This document shows, piece after piece, positions 1-10,756 of a stretch of 64,000 nucleotides of DNA. The notes below the pieces were generated by a model. It was not told the origin of the DNA. It ran no database searches and saw nothing but the letters and a program-made list of their open reading frames with translations. Within the stretch, counting starts at the first letter, position 1. Each line of letters begins with the position of its first letter. The position numbers and the translations under genes were made by a program. Source of the stretch: an uncultured SAR86 cluster bacterium (GTDB lineage Bacteria > Pseudomonadota > Gammaproteobacteria > Magnimaribacterales > D2472); the NCBI GenBank assembly GCA_902591925.1, contig CACJCN010000001.1, positions 177,794 to 241,793 of the forward strand. Direction: 5' to 3'.

Positions 1-857
1 AGGTATAAATCTAAAATCATTTCATCATTACCAATATTACTTATTGAGGTTTCTTTTATATCCTCTCCTTCAAATGTTTTAGATGTTAATACTCTATTAG
101 GTAGTATGACTTTACCTTTATCCAAGATGCTCTTTGCTATTTCTAACATTGATTCTTCAGTTAGTGAGTTTCCAACATTAAGGCCTGAAGACTTTATAAA
201 AGTATTTGCAATACCTCCACCTACAATAATATGGTCTGCGACTTCATTAATATACTTTATAAGATTAAGTTTTGTAGAAACTTTTGCGCCACCTATAATA
301 GCAACATAAGGTCTTTCATATTTTTTAAGTGCCTGCGATAAGAAATTTTCTTCTTTCTCTAGCAATAGCCCAGAGCAAGCTATTGGAGCATTCATTATTG
401 CAGCATGAGTCGATGCCTGTTCTCGGTGCGCAGTCCCAAAAGCATCAAAAACATATATATCTCCAAGAGATCCTAATTTATTACCTAACTCTTGAGAGTT
501 CTCTTTTTCTCCTTCAAAAAATCTTATATTTTCCAAAACTTGAATATTTGATGATGACTTAAAAATTTTGTTAGATTCTAATGTATCAATGAGTTCAACA
601 TCCATGTTTATGATTTTACTTAGTTCATTTGCAACAGGTTTTAGTGAAAACTCTTCCTCGAAATTTCCTTCAACGGGTCTACCCAAATGACTTATCAAAA
701 GAACTTTTGCATTATTTTCAAGTGCGTATTCAATAGTTGGCAAGCATGCCTTAATTCTTGTTGAATCAAGAACGTCTCCATCTTTAATTGGGACGTTCAT
801 ATCCACTCTAATGACTAAGTTTTTATTATTAAGATCTAATGATGATAGGTTAATCAT
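1..857 (-). CDS. pgk: Phosphoglycerate kinase, partial (C-terminus runs off the left edge)
   Basis: Reverse-strand translation from ATG at 857 gives MINLSSLDLNNKNLVIRVDMNVPIKDGDVLDSTRIKACLPTIEYALENNAKVLLISHLGRPVEG, a typical Pgk N-terminus. The start overlaps the tkt stop. Confidence 0.95.
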   Translation of the reverse strand, partial: MINLSSLDLNNKNLVIRVDMNVPIKDGDVLDSTRIKACLPTIEYALENNAKVLLISHLGRPVEGNFEEEFSLKPVANELSKIINMDVELIDTLESNKIFKSSSNIQVLENIRFFEGEKENSQELGNKLGSLGDIYVFDAFGTAHREQASTHAAIMNAPIACSGLLLEKEENFLSQALKKYERPYVAIIGGAKVSTKLNLIKYINEVADHIIVGGGIANTFIKSSGLNVGNSLTEESMLEIAKSILDKGKVILPNRVLTSKTFEGEDIKETSISNIGNDEMILDLY

Positions 858-2838
858 TTAGTAATGATTTAGCTGAATTAACAACATTTTCAGTATTAAA
901 CCCAAAATGCTCAAGTAATTCACTGCCTGGAGCAGATTCTCCAAAACTTTCTATTCCAATTACTTTATCTTTTCTATTTAAAATCCTGTACCAAGAATTA
1001 GGATGACTACACTCAACAACGAGTATTGGTTTATCAGGATTAATTATTGAACTCTGAAATTCCTCAGATTGCTGTAAAAATAAATCTAAAGACGGCATTG
1101 ATACAACATTTGCAGAGATAGAGTGACTTTTTAATTCTTTTGCTGCATCTATAATCAATTGAACTTCGCTTCCTGATGCAATGAGAGTAATATCAGAGTT
1201 GTCACTTTCATCGATAAGGTAACCACCCTTGTTAATTAAAGATAATTGATCTTCAGTACGTGATATTGCTGAAGTTCCTTGTCTGCTAAAAATTAAACAA
1301 GTTGGTATTTTTTTTGATTTAACTGCCTCGTTCCAAGCTACTGCAGTTTCTACAAGATCTGCCGGCCTCCAGCTATTTAAATTTGGAGTAGATCTCAGAG
1401 TTACCATATGTTCTACAGGCTGATGTGTTGGACCATCTTCACCTAGAGCTACTGAATCATGTGTATATACGAAAATACTTGGTATCCCCATTAAGGCTGA
1501 TAATCTTACTGCATTTCTAGCATAGTCAGTAAATACCAAGAAAGTTGCGCCATATGGTTTTATGCCACCATGAAGAACCATTCCATTCATAATTGCAGAC
1601 ATTCCAAACTCTCTTACTCCATAGTTAATATGATTACCTGAAGGATTTTCATTTGAGAAAGTAGAGCTTGATGATGAAAAAGTATTATTTGATGGAGTTA
1701 AATCAGCAGATCCACCAATTAATTCTGGTAATTCTTTTACAAAAAAATCAAGGCATGCTTTTGAGCACTTTCTTGTTGCCATTGGCGTATTGTTTTTATC
1801 ACATTCTGACAAGAAGGTTTTAAAACTATTCTCAAAATCATCAGGTAAGTCGCCCTTGATTCTTCTTCTAAGTTCTGCTGATTTATCAGGATATTTTTCA
1901 TCGTAGGTTTTAATCAAATTATCCCAATCCAAATTTAATTCAGAGCCTTTTTTGGTTGAATCCCAAAAATCATATGCCTCTTGAGGAACTTTAAATGCAT
2001 CATGATCCCAATTTAGAGCTTCTCGGGTTTTTATTACTTCTTCCTCTCCCAAAGCTGCTCCATGAACATCAGCAGTTCCTGACTTATTTGGAGATCCAAA
2101 ACCAATTATTGTCTTACAAAAAATCATTGTTGGTTTATTTGTCTCATTTTTTGCATCGACTATAGCTTTATCAATTTCTTCAATATTATGGCCATCTACA
2201 CATATAGTTTGCCAACCATAACTATCAAACCTTTTTATAGAGTCATCTGTAAACCAATTTTCAATTTCTCCATCAATTGAAATTCCATTTTGGTCGTAAA
2301 AACAAATTAGTTTTCCTAGTTTGTGTGTTCCAGCAAATGAACATGCCTCATGCGAGATTCCTTCCATAAGACAACCATCACCTAAAAAAGCATATGTATA
2401 GTGATTAATTGGTTTAATATCATCTTCATTAAACTCGGCTGCCATTATTTTTTCTGATACCGCCATGCCAATAGCGTTCGCAATTCCTTGGCCTAATGGG
2501 CCTGTGGTTGTTTCAATTCCAATATCTATATCGTATTCGGGATGTCCAGGAGTTTTTGAATGTAACTTCCTAAAATCTTTAAGATCGTCTATTGATATAT
2601 CGTATCCAGTTAGATGAAGTAAGCTATACAAAAGCATCGAACCGTGCCCATTAGAAAGAACAAATCTATCTCTATCAAACCAATGAGGATTAAGCGGATT
2701 ATGATTTAAGTGTTTGCCCCATAACGAAGTTGCTATTTCTGCCATCCCCATAGGCATGCCAGGATGACCAGAATTAGCTTTTTGAACAGCATCGATGGAT
2801 AGAAATCTTAATGCGTTAGTAGGAACTGTATGCTGCAA
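850..2838 (-). CDS. tkt: Transketolase
   Basis: 662 aa ORF with GHPGMPMGMA, GDGCLMEGISHEA and EDGPTHQPVEH motifs. Confidence 0.97.
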   Translation of the reverse strand: MQHTVPTNALRFLSIDAVQKANSGHPGMPMGMAEIATSLWGKHLNHNPLNPHWFDRDRFVLSNGHGSMLLYSLLHLTGYDISIDDLKDFRKLHSKTPGHPEYDIDIGIETTTGPLGQGIANAIGMAVSEKIMAAEFNEDDIKPINHYTYAFLGDGCLMEGISHEACSFAGTHKLGKLICFYDQNGISIDGEIENWFTDDSIKRFDSYGWQTICVDGHNIEEIDKAIVDAKNETNKPTMIFCKTIIGFGSPNKSGTADVHGAALGEEEVIKTREALNWDHDAFKVPQEAYDFWDSTKKGSELNLDWDNLIKTYDEKYPDKSAELRRRIKGDLPDDFENSFKTFLSECDKNNTPMATRKCSKACLDFFVKELPELIGGSADLTPSNNTFSSSSSTFSNENPSGNHINYGVREFGMSAIMNGMVLHGGIKPYGATFLVFTDYARNAVRLSALMGIPSIFVYTHDSVALGEDGPTHQPVEHMVTLRSTPNLNSWRPADLVETAVAWNEAVKSKKIPTCLIFSRQGTSAISRTEDQLSLINKGGYLIDESDNSDITLIASGSEVQLIIDAAKELKSHSISANVVSMPSLDLFLQQSEEFQSSIINPDKPILVVECSHPNSWYRILNRKDKVIGIESFGESAPGSELLEHFGFNTENVVNSAKSLLND

Positions 2839-3009
2839 ATTTTTTCCCCGTTAGATAAAAAGATAATAATATTTTTGCAATAAAAAGCAACGACATAATT
2901 TAAATATTTCATGTTTTTTGATATAAAATAGCCATATTGTGATCTCAATTCTTTTTTAGTAAGCACTCTATAAAATAATTCTTCACAGTTTAAATTCAGG
3001 GAGAGAAAA

Positions 3010-4164
3010 ATGAGTTATATATTTACTTCAGAGTCTGTTTCGGCAGGACATCCAGATAAGGTCTGTGATCAAATTTCGGATGCTGTTTTGGACGCATATT
3101 TAGCGGTAGATCCTAATAGTAGAGTTGCATGCGAGACTATGATTAAAAATAATATGGTATTTATTGCTGGTGAAATAACTTCAACTGGAAGCCCTGATTT
3201 GGAACCTGTAGTAAGACAGACCATTAAGGATATCGGATACGATAATGATGAATATGGCTTTAATGGTGACACATGTGAATTTACAAACTTAGTTTTTGAA
3301 CAATCTCCAGACATTTCTCAAGGAGTTACCGAAGGAGAAGGCGAAAACCTAGAACAAGGTGCTGGAGACCAAGGGCTGATGTTTGGTTATGCCTGTACTG
3401 AAACTGAAGCACTTATGCCTCTTCCAATTGATCTTTCTCATAGACTAGTACGACAACAAGCAGAGGTTATGAAAAGCAATGAGCTTTCATGGCTAAGACC
3501 TGATGCAAAAAGTCAGGTAAGTGCAATTTACTCAGATGACGGAAAGACGATTGAAGGTCTTTCAGCAATTGTACTTTCAACCCAACATGATGAAGATGTT
3601 ACACAAGATGAAATTAAAGAAGGAGTAATGGAAAATATCATTAAGCCAATTGTTCCTCAAGAATGGATACTAGATTCAACAAAGATATATATCAATCCAA
3701 CAGGTAAATTTGTAATTGGTGGTCCAGTTGGTGATTGCGGCCTTACTGGAAGAAAAATTATTGTAGACACCTATGGCGGTATGGCAAGACATGGTGGTGG
3801 TGCATTTTCAGGAAAAGATCCATCAAAAGTGGATAGATCAGCAGCCTATGCAGCTAGATATGTAGCTAAAAATATTGTTGCAGCCGGGCTTGCGGATTAT
3901 TGTGAAATCCAAGTTTCATATGCAATTGGAGTAGCTAAACCTACATCAATTAATGTAAATACGTTTGATAGCGAAAAAGTATCAAAAGAGGCTATTGAAA
4001 AAATAGTTGAAGAAAAATTTGATCTTAGGCCTAAAAGTCTTATAAATATGCTTGATCTCAAAAGACCAATCTATCTTCCGACAGCGGCTTATGGTCATTT
4101 TGGAAGGACTGATATTGATCTTTCATGGGAAAAGACTGATAAAGCTTCAGAAATTTCACAATAA
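3010..4164 (+). CDS. metK: S-adenosylmethionine synthase
   Basis: 384 aa; [56 protein letters not shown] aggga gag upstream. Confidence 0.98.
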   Translation: MSYIFTSESVSAGHPDKVCDQISDAVLDAYLAVDPNSRVACETMIKNNMVFIAGEITSTGSPDLEPVVRQTIKDIGYDNDEYGFNGDTCEFTNLVFEQSPDISQGVTEGEGENLEQGAGDQGLMFGYACTETEALMPLPIDLSHRLVRQQAEVMKSNELSWLRPDAKSQVSAIYSDDGKTIEGLSAIVLSTQHDEDVTQDEIKEGVMENIIKPIVPQEWILDSTKIYINPTGKFVIGGPVGDCGLTGRKIIVDTYGGMARHGGGAFSGKDPSKVDRSAAYAARYVAKNIVAAGLADYCEIQVSYAIGVAKPTSINVNTFDSEKVSKEAIEKIVEEKFDLRPKSLINMLDLKRPIYLPTAAYGHFGRTDIDLSWEKTDKASEISQ

Positions 4165-4184
4165 ATAAATATAAGGAAATTAAT

Positions 4185-5579
4185 ATGGAAAACGATTATA
4201 AAGTTGCTGATATAAAACTTGCAGAATTTGGAAGGAGAGAAATATCTCTTGCAGAAAATGAGATGCCAGCCTTAATGGCGTTGAGGGATAAATATAGAGA
4301 TGAGCAGCCTTTGGCTGGTGCAAAAATAATGGGATGCATTCACATGACTATTCAGACTGCTGTTTTGATGGAAACATTACTTGATCTTGGAGCAGAATTA
4401 AGATGGTCATCCTGTAACATATTTTCAACACAGGATCACGCAGCAGCAGCAATGGCTGCAAAAGGAGTTCCTGTATTTGCTTGGAAAGGTGAAACTGAAG
4501 AGGAGTACGAGTGGTGCATTGAACAAACTATTTGTAAAGATGGGAAGCCATGGGATGCAAATATGATTCTTGATGATGGAAGTGATCTTACATCAATGGT
4601 GCATGCTAAATTTCCTGACATGTTAGAGACTATCCATGGTGTGTCCGAAGAAACAACTACTGGGGTGCATAGGTTAAAAGAAATGCTTGAAAAAGGTGAA
4701 CTAAAAATTCCTGCTATTAATGTAAATGACTCAGTTACAAAAGCAAAAAATGATAATAAATATGGATGCAGACATAGTCTTAATGATGCTCTAAAAAGAG
4801 GAACCGATATGTTGCTTTCTGGTAAGAAAGGGTTAGTAATTGGTTATGGAGATGTTGGTAAAGGTTCGGCTGCAAGTTTGGCTCAAGAAGGCATGATAGT
4901 CAGTGTTGTTGAATCAGATCCAATTTGTGCGATGCAGGCATGCATGGATGGATTTGCAGTTGTCTCATGTTACAAAAATGGTGTGGTAACCAGAGATCCT
5001 AAGGATATTAACATGGATGTCATGGGTGATACGGATCTAATAGTAACTACCACTGGTAATGTAAATGTTTGTGATTCTGCAATGATAAGCACTTTAAAAA
5101 ATACTGCAGTTGTGTGTAACATTGGTCATTTTGATAATGAGATTGATACTGCTTATATGAGGGAAAACTACTACTGGGATGAAATTAAGCCACAGGTTCA
5201 CAGAGTTTTTAGAGATACAGCCCCAGATGGAACTCCTGATTTGTCGAGCAAAAACTATATTATTTTGCTAGCTGAAGGAAGATTAGTAAATCTTGGAAAT
5301 GCAACAGGGCATCCTAGTAGAATTATGGATGGATCTTTTGCAAATCAAGTCCTTGCACAAATTCATTTATATAAACAAGGCTTTGCAAATGTTAATGATG
5401 CGGATAAAAAAGCAGAAATGTTAACCGTTGAAGTATTGCCTAAGAAACTTGATGAAGAAGTTGCTAGTCTCATGGTTGAAGGTTTTGGAGGAACGGTAAC
5501 TCAACTCACCAAAGAACAAGCTGATTATATTAATGTTCCTCAGGATGGGCCTTTTAAAGAGGAAAGTTATAAATACTAA
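4185..5579 (+). CDS. ahcY: Adenosylhomocysteinase
   Basis: 464 aa; [18 protein letters not shown] motif; C-terminal EESYKY. Confidence 0.98.
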   Translation: MENDYKVADIKLAEFGRREISLAENEMPALMALRDKYRDEQPLAGAKIMGCIHMTIQTAVLMETLLDLGAELRWSSCNIFSTQDHAAAAMAAKGVPVFAWKGETEEEYEWCIEQTICKDGKPWDANMILDDGSDLTSMVHAKFPDMLETIHGVSEETTTGVHRLKEMLEKGELKIPAINVNDSVTKAKNDNKYGCRHSLNDALKRGTDMLLSGKKGLVIGYGDVGKGSAASLAQEGMIVSVVESDPICAMQACMDGFAVVSCYKNGVVTRDPKDINMDVMGDTDLIVTTTGNVNVCDSAMISTLKNTAVVCNIGHFDNEIDTAYMRENYYWDEIKPQVHRVFRDTAPDGTPDLSSKNYIILLAEGRLVNLGNATGHPSRIMDGSFANQVLAQIHLYKQGFANVNDADKKAEMLTVEVLPKKLDEEVASLMVEGFGGTVTQLTKEQADYINVPQDGPFKEESYKY

Positions 5580-5625
5580 AAAGCTTTTATATCAATTTAA
5601 ATAAATTAAATTCATAATACTGTTT

Positions 5626-5706
5626 ATGAATTTCAAAAAAATTTTTAGTTTAATTGTAATATTCCTTTTATATGGGTGCGGTGTAAAGGGTCCTCTAATA
5701 TTCTGA
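5626..5706 (+). CDS. Small LptM/YifL-like lipoprotein (26 aa)
   Basis: Hand translation gives MNFKKIFSLIVIFLLYGCGVKGPLIF*. It has a lipobox-like YGC followed by the GxKGPL motif and lies directly upstream of lysA. Below the size cut-off of the ORF track. Confidence 0.75.
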   Translation: MNFKKIFSLIVIFLLYGCGVKGPLIF

Positions 5707-5724
5707 GAATTATATTTTTAATAC

Positions 5725-6960
5725 ATGAGTAGTTTTATATACAAAGATAATATTCTTTTTTGTGAAAATGTTGCTGTAACCGACATTGTTAAAGAGGTCG
5801 GTACTCCGGCATATGTATATTCAAAGAAGACTTTATTAGATAATTTTGATTCCTATTCTAATGCCTTCAAAAAAAATTATGGATTGGTTTGTTTTTCTGT
5901 TAAGTCTCTGAGTAATATTTCTGTACTCAAATTATTAAAAAATAAAGGAAGTGGTTTTGATATCGTCTCTGGAGGTGAATTGGAGAGAGTCTTGGCTGCT
6001 GGTGTAGATCCAAAAAAAATAATATTTACAGGCATTGCAAAATCCAACGAAGAAATTATCCAAGGCATAAGAAAAAATATTTTGTCTTTTAATATTGAAT
6101 CTGAGGCAGAAATGTTAAGAATAGAAAAATTAGCTACTAATGAAAATAGAATTGTTGATGTTGCAATAAGATTCAATCCTGAGATTGATTCAGGTGGACA
6201 CGAATATATTAAAACTGGAAGAAAAAAGGATAAGTTTGGTGTTTTATTAAAAGGAGTTATCAATTTATCTAAATATATTTTGAATTCTAGTTCGCTAAAC
6301 CTTATTGGCTTGTCATGCCATATTGGCTCTCAAATATTTGAATTAAATGATTTTGAAGAATCTGCAAAATATATAAAAAAACTTGCTAAAGAAATTAATA
6401 AACTTGGTATTGAACTTAAATTTCTAGATGTTGGAGGAGGTTTAGGTATCTCCTATACTGACTCAAGCTTTCCTTCTCCCTCAAATTTGATAAAAAATCT
6501 TGAAAATATCTTAGGTGATAGAACTGAAAAAATTATTATAGAGCCTGGAAGAAGCATTTCTGGAGATGCCGGAATTTTATTAACAAGCGTAGAATACGTT
6601 AAAGATAATTATCTTATTATTGATGCTGGAATGAATGACTTAATTAGGCCAGCTTTATATGATGCAAAACATCAAATCATAAACGTTGAGAATAATAAAG
6701 TCCCAACAAAAGAGTGGACAATAGTTGGGCCAATATGTGAGTCATCAGATGTAATGGCTAAAAATTATAGCTTGGGTGCATCAGGTGGAAGTATTTTAGC
6801 TATTAAAACAGCAGGTGCATATGGGCATGTTATGTCATCAAACTATAATTCTAGACGAAAGCCGCCAGAGATATTAGTAGACGATAATAACTTTGAGATT
6901 ATAAGAAAACGAGAATCATATGAAGATCTGATAAGACATGAGGTAAATCTTGGGTCTTAA
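5725..6960 (+). CDS. lysA: Diaminopimelate decarboxylase
   Basis: 411 aa PLP-dependent group IV decarboxylase; FSVKSLSN, GSGFDIVSGGEL, HIGSQ, GPICESSD. Confidence 0.96.
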   Translation: MSSFIYKDNILFCENVAVTDIVKEVGTPAYVYSKKTLLDNFDSYSNAFKKNYGLVCFSVKSLSNISVLKLLKNKGSGFDIVSGGELERVLAAGVDPKKIIFTGIAKSNEEIIQGIRKNILSFNIESEAEMLRIEKLATNENRIVDVAIRFNPEIDSGGHEYIKTGRKKDKFGVLLKGVINLSKYILNSSSLNLIGLSCHIGSQIFELNDFEESAKYIKKLAKEINKLGIELKFLDVGGGLGISYTDSSFPSPSNLIKNLENILGDRTEKIIIEPGRSISGDAGILLTSVEYVKDNYLIIDAGMNDLIRPALYDAKHQIINVENNKVPTKEWTIVGPICESSDVMAKNYSLGASGGSILAIKTAGAYGHVMSSNYNSRRKPPEILVDDNNFEIIRKRESYEDLIRHEVNLGS

Positions 6961-7729
6961 TTTTGAAAAATGGCATGGTAACGGTAATGATTTTATAATC
7001 GTTAATTCTATTGAGTGCGAATTAAAAATTACTCGAAAAAAAATAACAAAAATTTCTGACAGAAATATAGGAATAGGATTTGATCAGCTAATAAAAATAG
7101 ATCTTCCAACAAAACCTAATCATGATTTTTTTATACGATTTTTTAATGCTGATGGATCAGAAGCTGGGATGTGCCTTAATGGCATAAGATGTGCTGCAAA
7201 ATATATATGGAACAATAACTTTGCTCCTGTAGGTAGAGTAAATTTCCAAACAAAAACAAAAAACATTATTTGTGAGCCTAAAGCCAAAAAAATGATTCAG
7301 GTTCATATGGAGCTACCAAATAAAATTGAGAGTAAAAGTTTATGTGACAACTTAAAAAATAAAGGAATTAATAATTTCTTTATCTCAAATATTGGAAATA
7401 ACCATCTTTGCATAAAAATGAAATCTATTAAAAAAATTAATCTTAATGAAATATATAAAAATCTTGAAGGAGTCATAAAGGAACTCGATATTAATTTGTC
7501 GATATTTAAAAAAGATGGAAACAGTATTGATATAAGAACTTTTGAAAATGGCGTTGGTGAAACCTTGTCATGTGGATCAGCTGCATTATGCGTTGCTTCA
7601 TATTTTCTTAAGGATAAACTTCTAAAAATAAGGTCGATTGGTGGTGAATTAGCCTTTAAAAAAAATAAAAATGGTATATTAATGGCAGGTCCTGCAAGTT
7701 TTATATACAGAGGAAATATAAGTGACTAA
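6950..7729 (+). CDS. dapF: Diaminopimelate epimerase (TTG start overlapping lysA)
   Basis: KWHGNGNDFIIV, FNADGSEAGMCLNGIRC, NGVGETLSCGSAA motifs. Confidence 0.96.
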   Translation: MGLNFEKWHGNGNDFIIVNSIECELKITRKKITKISDRNIGIGFDQLIKIDLPTKPNHDFFIRFFNADGSEAGMCLNGIRCAAKYIWNNNFAPVGRVNFQTKTKNIICEPKAKKMIQVHMELPNKIESKSLCDNLKNKGINNFFISNIGNNHLCIKMKSIKKINLNEIYKNLEGVIKELDINLSIFKKDGNSIDIRTFENGVGETLSCGSAALCVASYFLKDKLLKIRSIGGELAFKKNKNGILMAGPASFIYRGNISD

Positions 7730-8342
7730 AGAATTAAATCCCAAAGATGTTGAGCTTTTCTTACTTGATAATTTAGATTTCTTTGAAAGTAGAGAATCAC
7801 TTGTTGGAGAGATGAAATTTAAACATTCTTCTAGTTCTGCCTCATCTATTCTTGAAAGACAAATATTAAAACTTAGAGAAGAACATAAGAATCTTATAAA
7901 TTTATTATCATCGTTCATTGAAACTGCCAACATAAATGAAGATCTTTTCAATAAATCAAAGAGTCTCACATTAAAAATTCTTGAATCTAATTCTAAACAA
8001 GAGATTATAAAAGTAGTCGAAGATGCTTTTAAAAAAGACTTTAAAGTGAACAAGCCAATACTCAAATTTTATAAAAATGAGAGGATCGATGAACTTGAAA
8101 AAGTAACTGGTCTTTCATTTCATAAAGGGGCTATTCATTGTGGATCATTCTCTTCAGAAAAAATGTCAGTTTTATTTAAAGATAAGAAAGTTGAATCTAT
8201 GGTGATTTCAGTAGTGCTTATTGAAAGTCAAATTGGTCTTTTGATGTTAGGAAGCTATGATAGATCTAAATATCTTGGTAACGAAGATACCACTTTTATA
8301 GAATATATAAGGGATGTTTTAGAGAAAAAATTATCAAAATAA
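7722..8342 (+). CDS. DUF484 family protein (GTG start)
   Basis: 206 aa; located between dapF and xerC as in many gammaproteobacteria; GAF-like content. Confidence 0.75.
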   Translation: MTKELNPKDVELFLLDNLDFFESRESLVGEMKFKHSSSSASSILERQILKLREEHKNLINLLSSFIETANINEDLFNKSKSLTLKILESNSKQEIIKVVEDAFKKDFKVNKPILKFYKNERIDELEKVTGLSFHKGAIHCGSFSSEKMSVLFKDKKVESMVISVVLIESQIGLLMLGSYDRSKYLGNEDTTFIEYIRDVLEKKLSK

Positions 8343-8345
8343 TAT

Positions 8346-9242
8346 ATGAAGAATACATCGCCTATTCTTAATGACATTAATGAATACCTCGTTTTTGTCT
8401 CACAAGTAAAAAATCTCTCAGAAAATACAACAAAATCATACAAAAGAGATCTTAAAAAACTTTATCTATTTCTAGAGAAATTAAACGTAACAAATTATTC
8501 AGACATAAAAGAGGAAATCTGTTCCGCATGGATAGGTGACCTATACTCTCAAAATAATAAGCCTAAAAGTATTCAGAGGCACTTATCATCTGCAAAAGGA
8601 TTTTTTAGATTTCTAAAAAAAAATAATCTTATCAGCTCGTCACCTTTTGAACTAGTTACTGCGCCAAAATCATCAAATACTTTACCTGACGTTCTTTCTC
8701 CAGAGGATGTTGAACAACTTTTGAATTTTAAGCCATCTAATACAATAGAGATTAGAGATATGGCTATAGTTGAGCTAATGTATTCATCAGGATTAAGAGT
8801 TTCAGAGACTGTAAACATTAATATTAGTGACTTTGAAGAAAATATGTCTTTTCTGCGAGTATTAGGAAAGGGTTCTAAAACAAGATTAGTGCCGATGGGT
8901 AGATTTGCTATTAACGCAATTAATAATTGGATTAGTGAGAGGGAGAAAATTTCAAATAATACCGATGCACTTTTTTTAAATTCAAAAGGTTCAAGACTCT
9001 CAGTTAGAAGCATTCAAATGAGGTTAAAAAAAATGGCAATAAAGCAAGGCCTGCCCCCAGTCCATCCCCATATGCTAAGACATAGTTTCGCTACGCATAT
9101 GCTTGAATCTAGTGGTGATCTTAGAACTATACAAGAACTTCTTGGTCATAGCTCATTATCAACTACACAGATATATACCAAATTAGATTATCAGCATTTG
9201 GCAAAAATTTATGACAAATCACACCCACGAGCAAAAAAGTGA
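8346..9242 (+). CDS. xerC: Tyrosine recombinase XerC
   Basis: 298 aa; [47 protein letters not shown]; dapF-DUF484-xerC-HAD context. Confidence 0.93.
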   Translation: MKNTSPILNDINEYLVFVSQVKNLSENTTKSYKRDLKKLYLFLEKLNVTNYSDIKEEICSAWIGDLYSQNNKPKSIQRHLSSAKGFFRFLKKNNLISSSPFELVTAPKSSNTLPDVLSPEDVEQLLNFKPSNTIEIRDMAIVELMYSSGLRVSETVNINISDFEENMSFLRVLGKGSKTRLVPMGRFAINAINNWISEREKISNNTDALFLNSKGSRLSVRSIQMRLKKMAIKQGLPPVHPHMLRHSFATHMLESSGDLRTIQELLGHSSLSTTQIYTKLDYQHLAKIYDKSHPRAKK

Positions 9243-9946
9243 ATAAAAAAATAAAAATGATAACTTTTGATCTAGATGACACCTTATGGGATAACCGTCC
9301 AACAATAATTAAGGCAGAAATAGACACAAGAAAATGGATAGAAGATCAAGTTGGCAGAGTTGAATGGGGAGATTTTAATGATTTTTTAGAACTTAGAGAA
9401 GATTTAATAAAAGAAGATGAAAGCATTGCATGGGACATAAGCAAGCTCAGAAAGGAAATCTTTAGAAAAAAACTAATTCATGTAAATCCAAGAAAGTTAA
9501 GGAATGAGATTGTAGAAAGTGCATTTGATATTTTTATATCTAAAAGGCATGAAATTGTGTTTTTTGATGGAGTGGAAAAATGTATTGCGGATTTGTCAAA
9601 AAAATATTTACTAGGGATATTAACCAATGGAAATGCGGATATTTATAAATTTAAGATTGGAAAATATTTTAAGTTTTCTATTAGTTCTCTTGAGGCTAGA
9701 GATAGCAAACCAAACAGATCTCATTTTGACATGGCCTTGGCCCAAGTGAATGATGTTACTTTTGAAAATATGCTTCATATTGGTGATCATCAAATAAATG
9801 ATATGTATGCTGCCAATAATCTTGGTATAGATTGCTTATGGTTTAATAATAATCATGATGAATGGACGCAAAATTTTAAAAAACCAGATGAATTCTCATC
9901 TTGGCAAAATTTAACAAATATAATAAAAGATAAATATGAAAGATAA
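9239..9946 (+). CDS. HAD-superfamily hydrolase (YigB-like)
   Basis: [11 protein letters not shown] motif I, LTNGN motif [17 protein letters not shown] motif IV; follows xerC. Confidence 0.85.
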   Translation: MNKKIKMITFDLDDTLWDNRPTIIKAEIDTRKWIEDQVGRVEWGDFNDFLELREDLIKEDESIAWDISKLRKEIFRKKLIHVNPRKLRNEIVESAFDIFISKRHEIVFFDGVEKCIADLSKKYLLGILTNGNADIYKFKIGKYFKFSISSLEARDSKPNRSHFDMALAQVNDVTFENMLHIGDHQINDMYAANNLGIDCLWFNNNHDEWTQNFKKPDEFSSWQNLTNIIKDKYER

Positions 9947-10166
9947 AGATCTAATAGAAGCGCTTAAAAACATTATTGAGAAAGAACTCAAAATTTTTAA
10001 TAAGCTAATTCCAAAAGATGCAGTCAAGAATATTGAGGACAGTATTTTTCCTCAAATTGAAAAAATTGTAGAACAAAGTGGCTATGTCAAAAAAACAAAA
10101 TATGAGAACCTCAAAAGAATTATTGATAATCTTGAGGAAAGGATCTCTGATTTAGAAAAGAATTAA
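9936..10166 (+). CDS. UbiK/YqiC-like (BMFP domain) accessory factor
   Basis: 76 aa, C-terminal coiled coil with acidic/basic heptads; size and architecture match the family. Confidence 0.55.
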   Translation: MKDKDLIEALKNIIEKELKIFNKLIPKDAVKNIEDSIFPQIEKIVEQSGYVKKTKYENLKRIIDNLEERISDLEKN

Positions 10167-10750
10167 AGCTGACTTAAATATGTGTCAATTCTTTCAGCAT
10201 TCATAACAAAAGATGATTTAAGGCTATTTGAAGCAGTTTTAATTTCATTCATATTTACTGCCTCACCAACTTGGATAACACCAATCATTGCCATCATTAC
10301 GTGTGGATCACATTGATAAACATATACACCTTCAGTGTCAAGAGTAACACTTATATCCATATTCATTTGACCAGACCAAGACTCTGCTCCATCTGGCAGC
10401 ATTCCATCTACGCTTGCAGAATTATGAGACATGTCTGATGCTTTGAAATGAATTGTGTCACCTACAGACACTTTTAAAACAGCAGGTTCAAAAATCATTT
10501 GTCCACCTTCACCAGAATTTAACATTTTTACTGTATGTTCTGAACCTTCTGATAACTCTACTTTCTTAACTGCTGCAGGGGAGACAGCTGCAACTGACTG
10601 AGATGCTTGTACTGCACTTCCACAATCTTGTCCCTCGACACAAACTTTTACAGGTACTAATAGCCTCTCAATGACTGCTTCTTCATATTTCTTCCCATTA
10701 AAAAGAATTAAAACGAGTAATGGAAGTGTTAGTAAAAATTTTCTGCTCAT
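10163..10750 (-). CDS. Membrane-anchored cupredoxin (pseudoazurin/plastocyanin-like) with cytochrome-c5-like N-terminal leader
   Basis: Type-1 Cu ligand pattern: MSHNS (His) and YQCDPHVMMAM (Cys-x2-His-x4-Met). N-terminal ERLLVPVKVCVEGQDC segment. Confidence 0.85.
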   Translation of the reverse strand: MSRKFLLTLPLLVLILFNGKKYEEAVIERLLVPVKVCVEGQDCGSAVQASQSVAAVSPAAVKKVELSEGSEHTVKMLNSGEGGQMIFEPAVLKVSVGDTIHFKASDMSHNSASVDGMLPDGAESWSGQMNMDISVTLDTEGVYVYQCDPHVMMAMIGVIQVGEAVNMNEIKTASNSLKSSFVMNAERIDTYLSQL

Positions 10751-10756
10751 AATTAT

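Noticed and set aside
106-562. Two + strand ORFs (67 and 77 aa) at the left edge
   Set aside because: They lie antisense within pgk, whose reverse-strand translation is unmistakable; treated as shadow ORFs
2839-3009. Possible SAM/SAH riboswitch upstream of metK
   Set aside because: The leader was read for SAM-I/II/V and SAH riboswitch-like cores and nothing recognisable was found; a covariance-model search would be needed to revisit
8346-9242. Tyrosine recombinase as a sign of an integrated mobile element
   Set aside because: The dapF-DUF484-xerC-HAD context and full XerC motifs identify the housekeeping dimer-resolution recombinase
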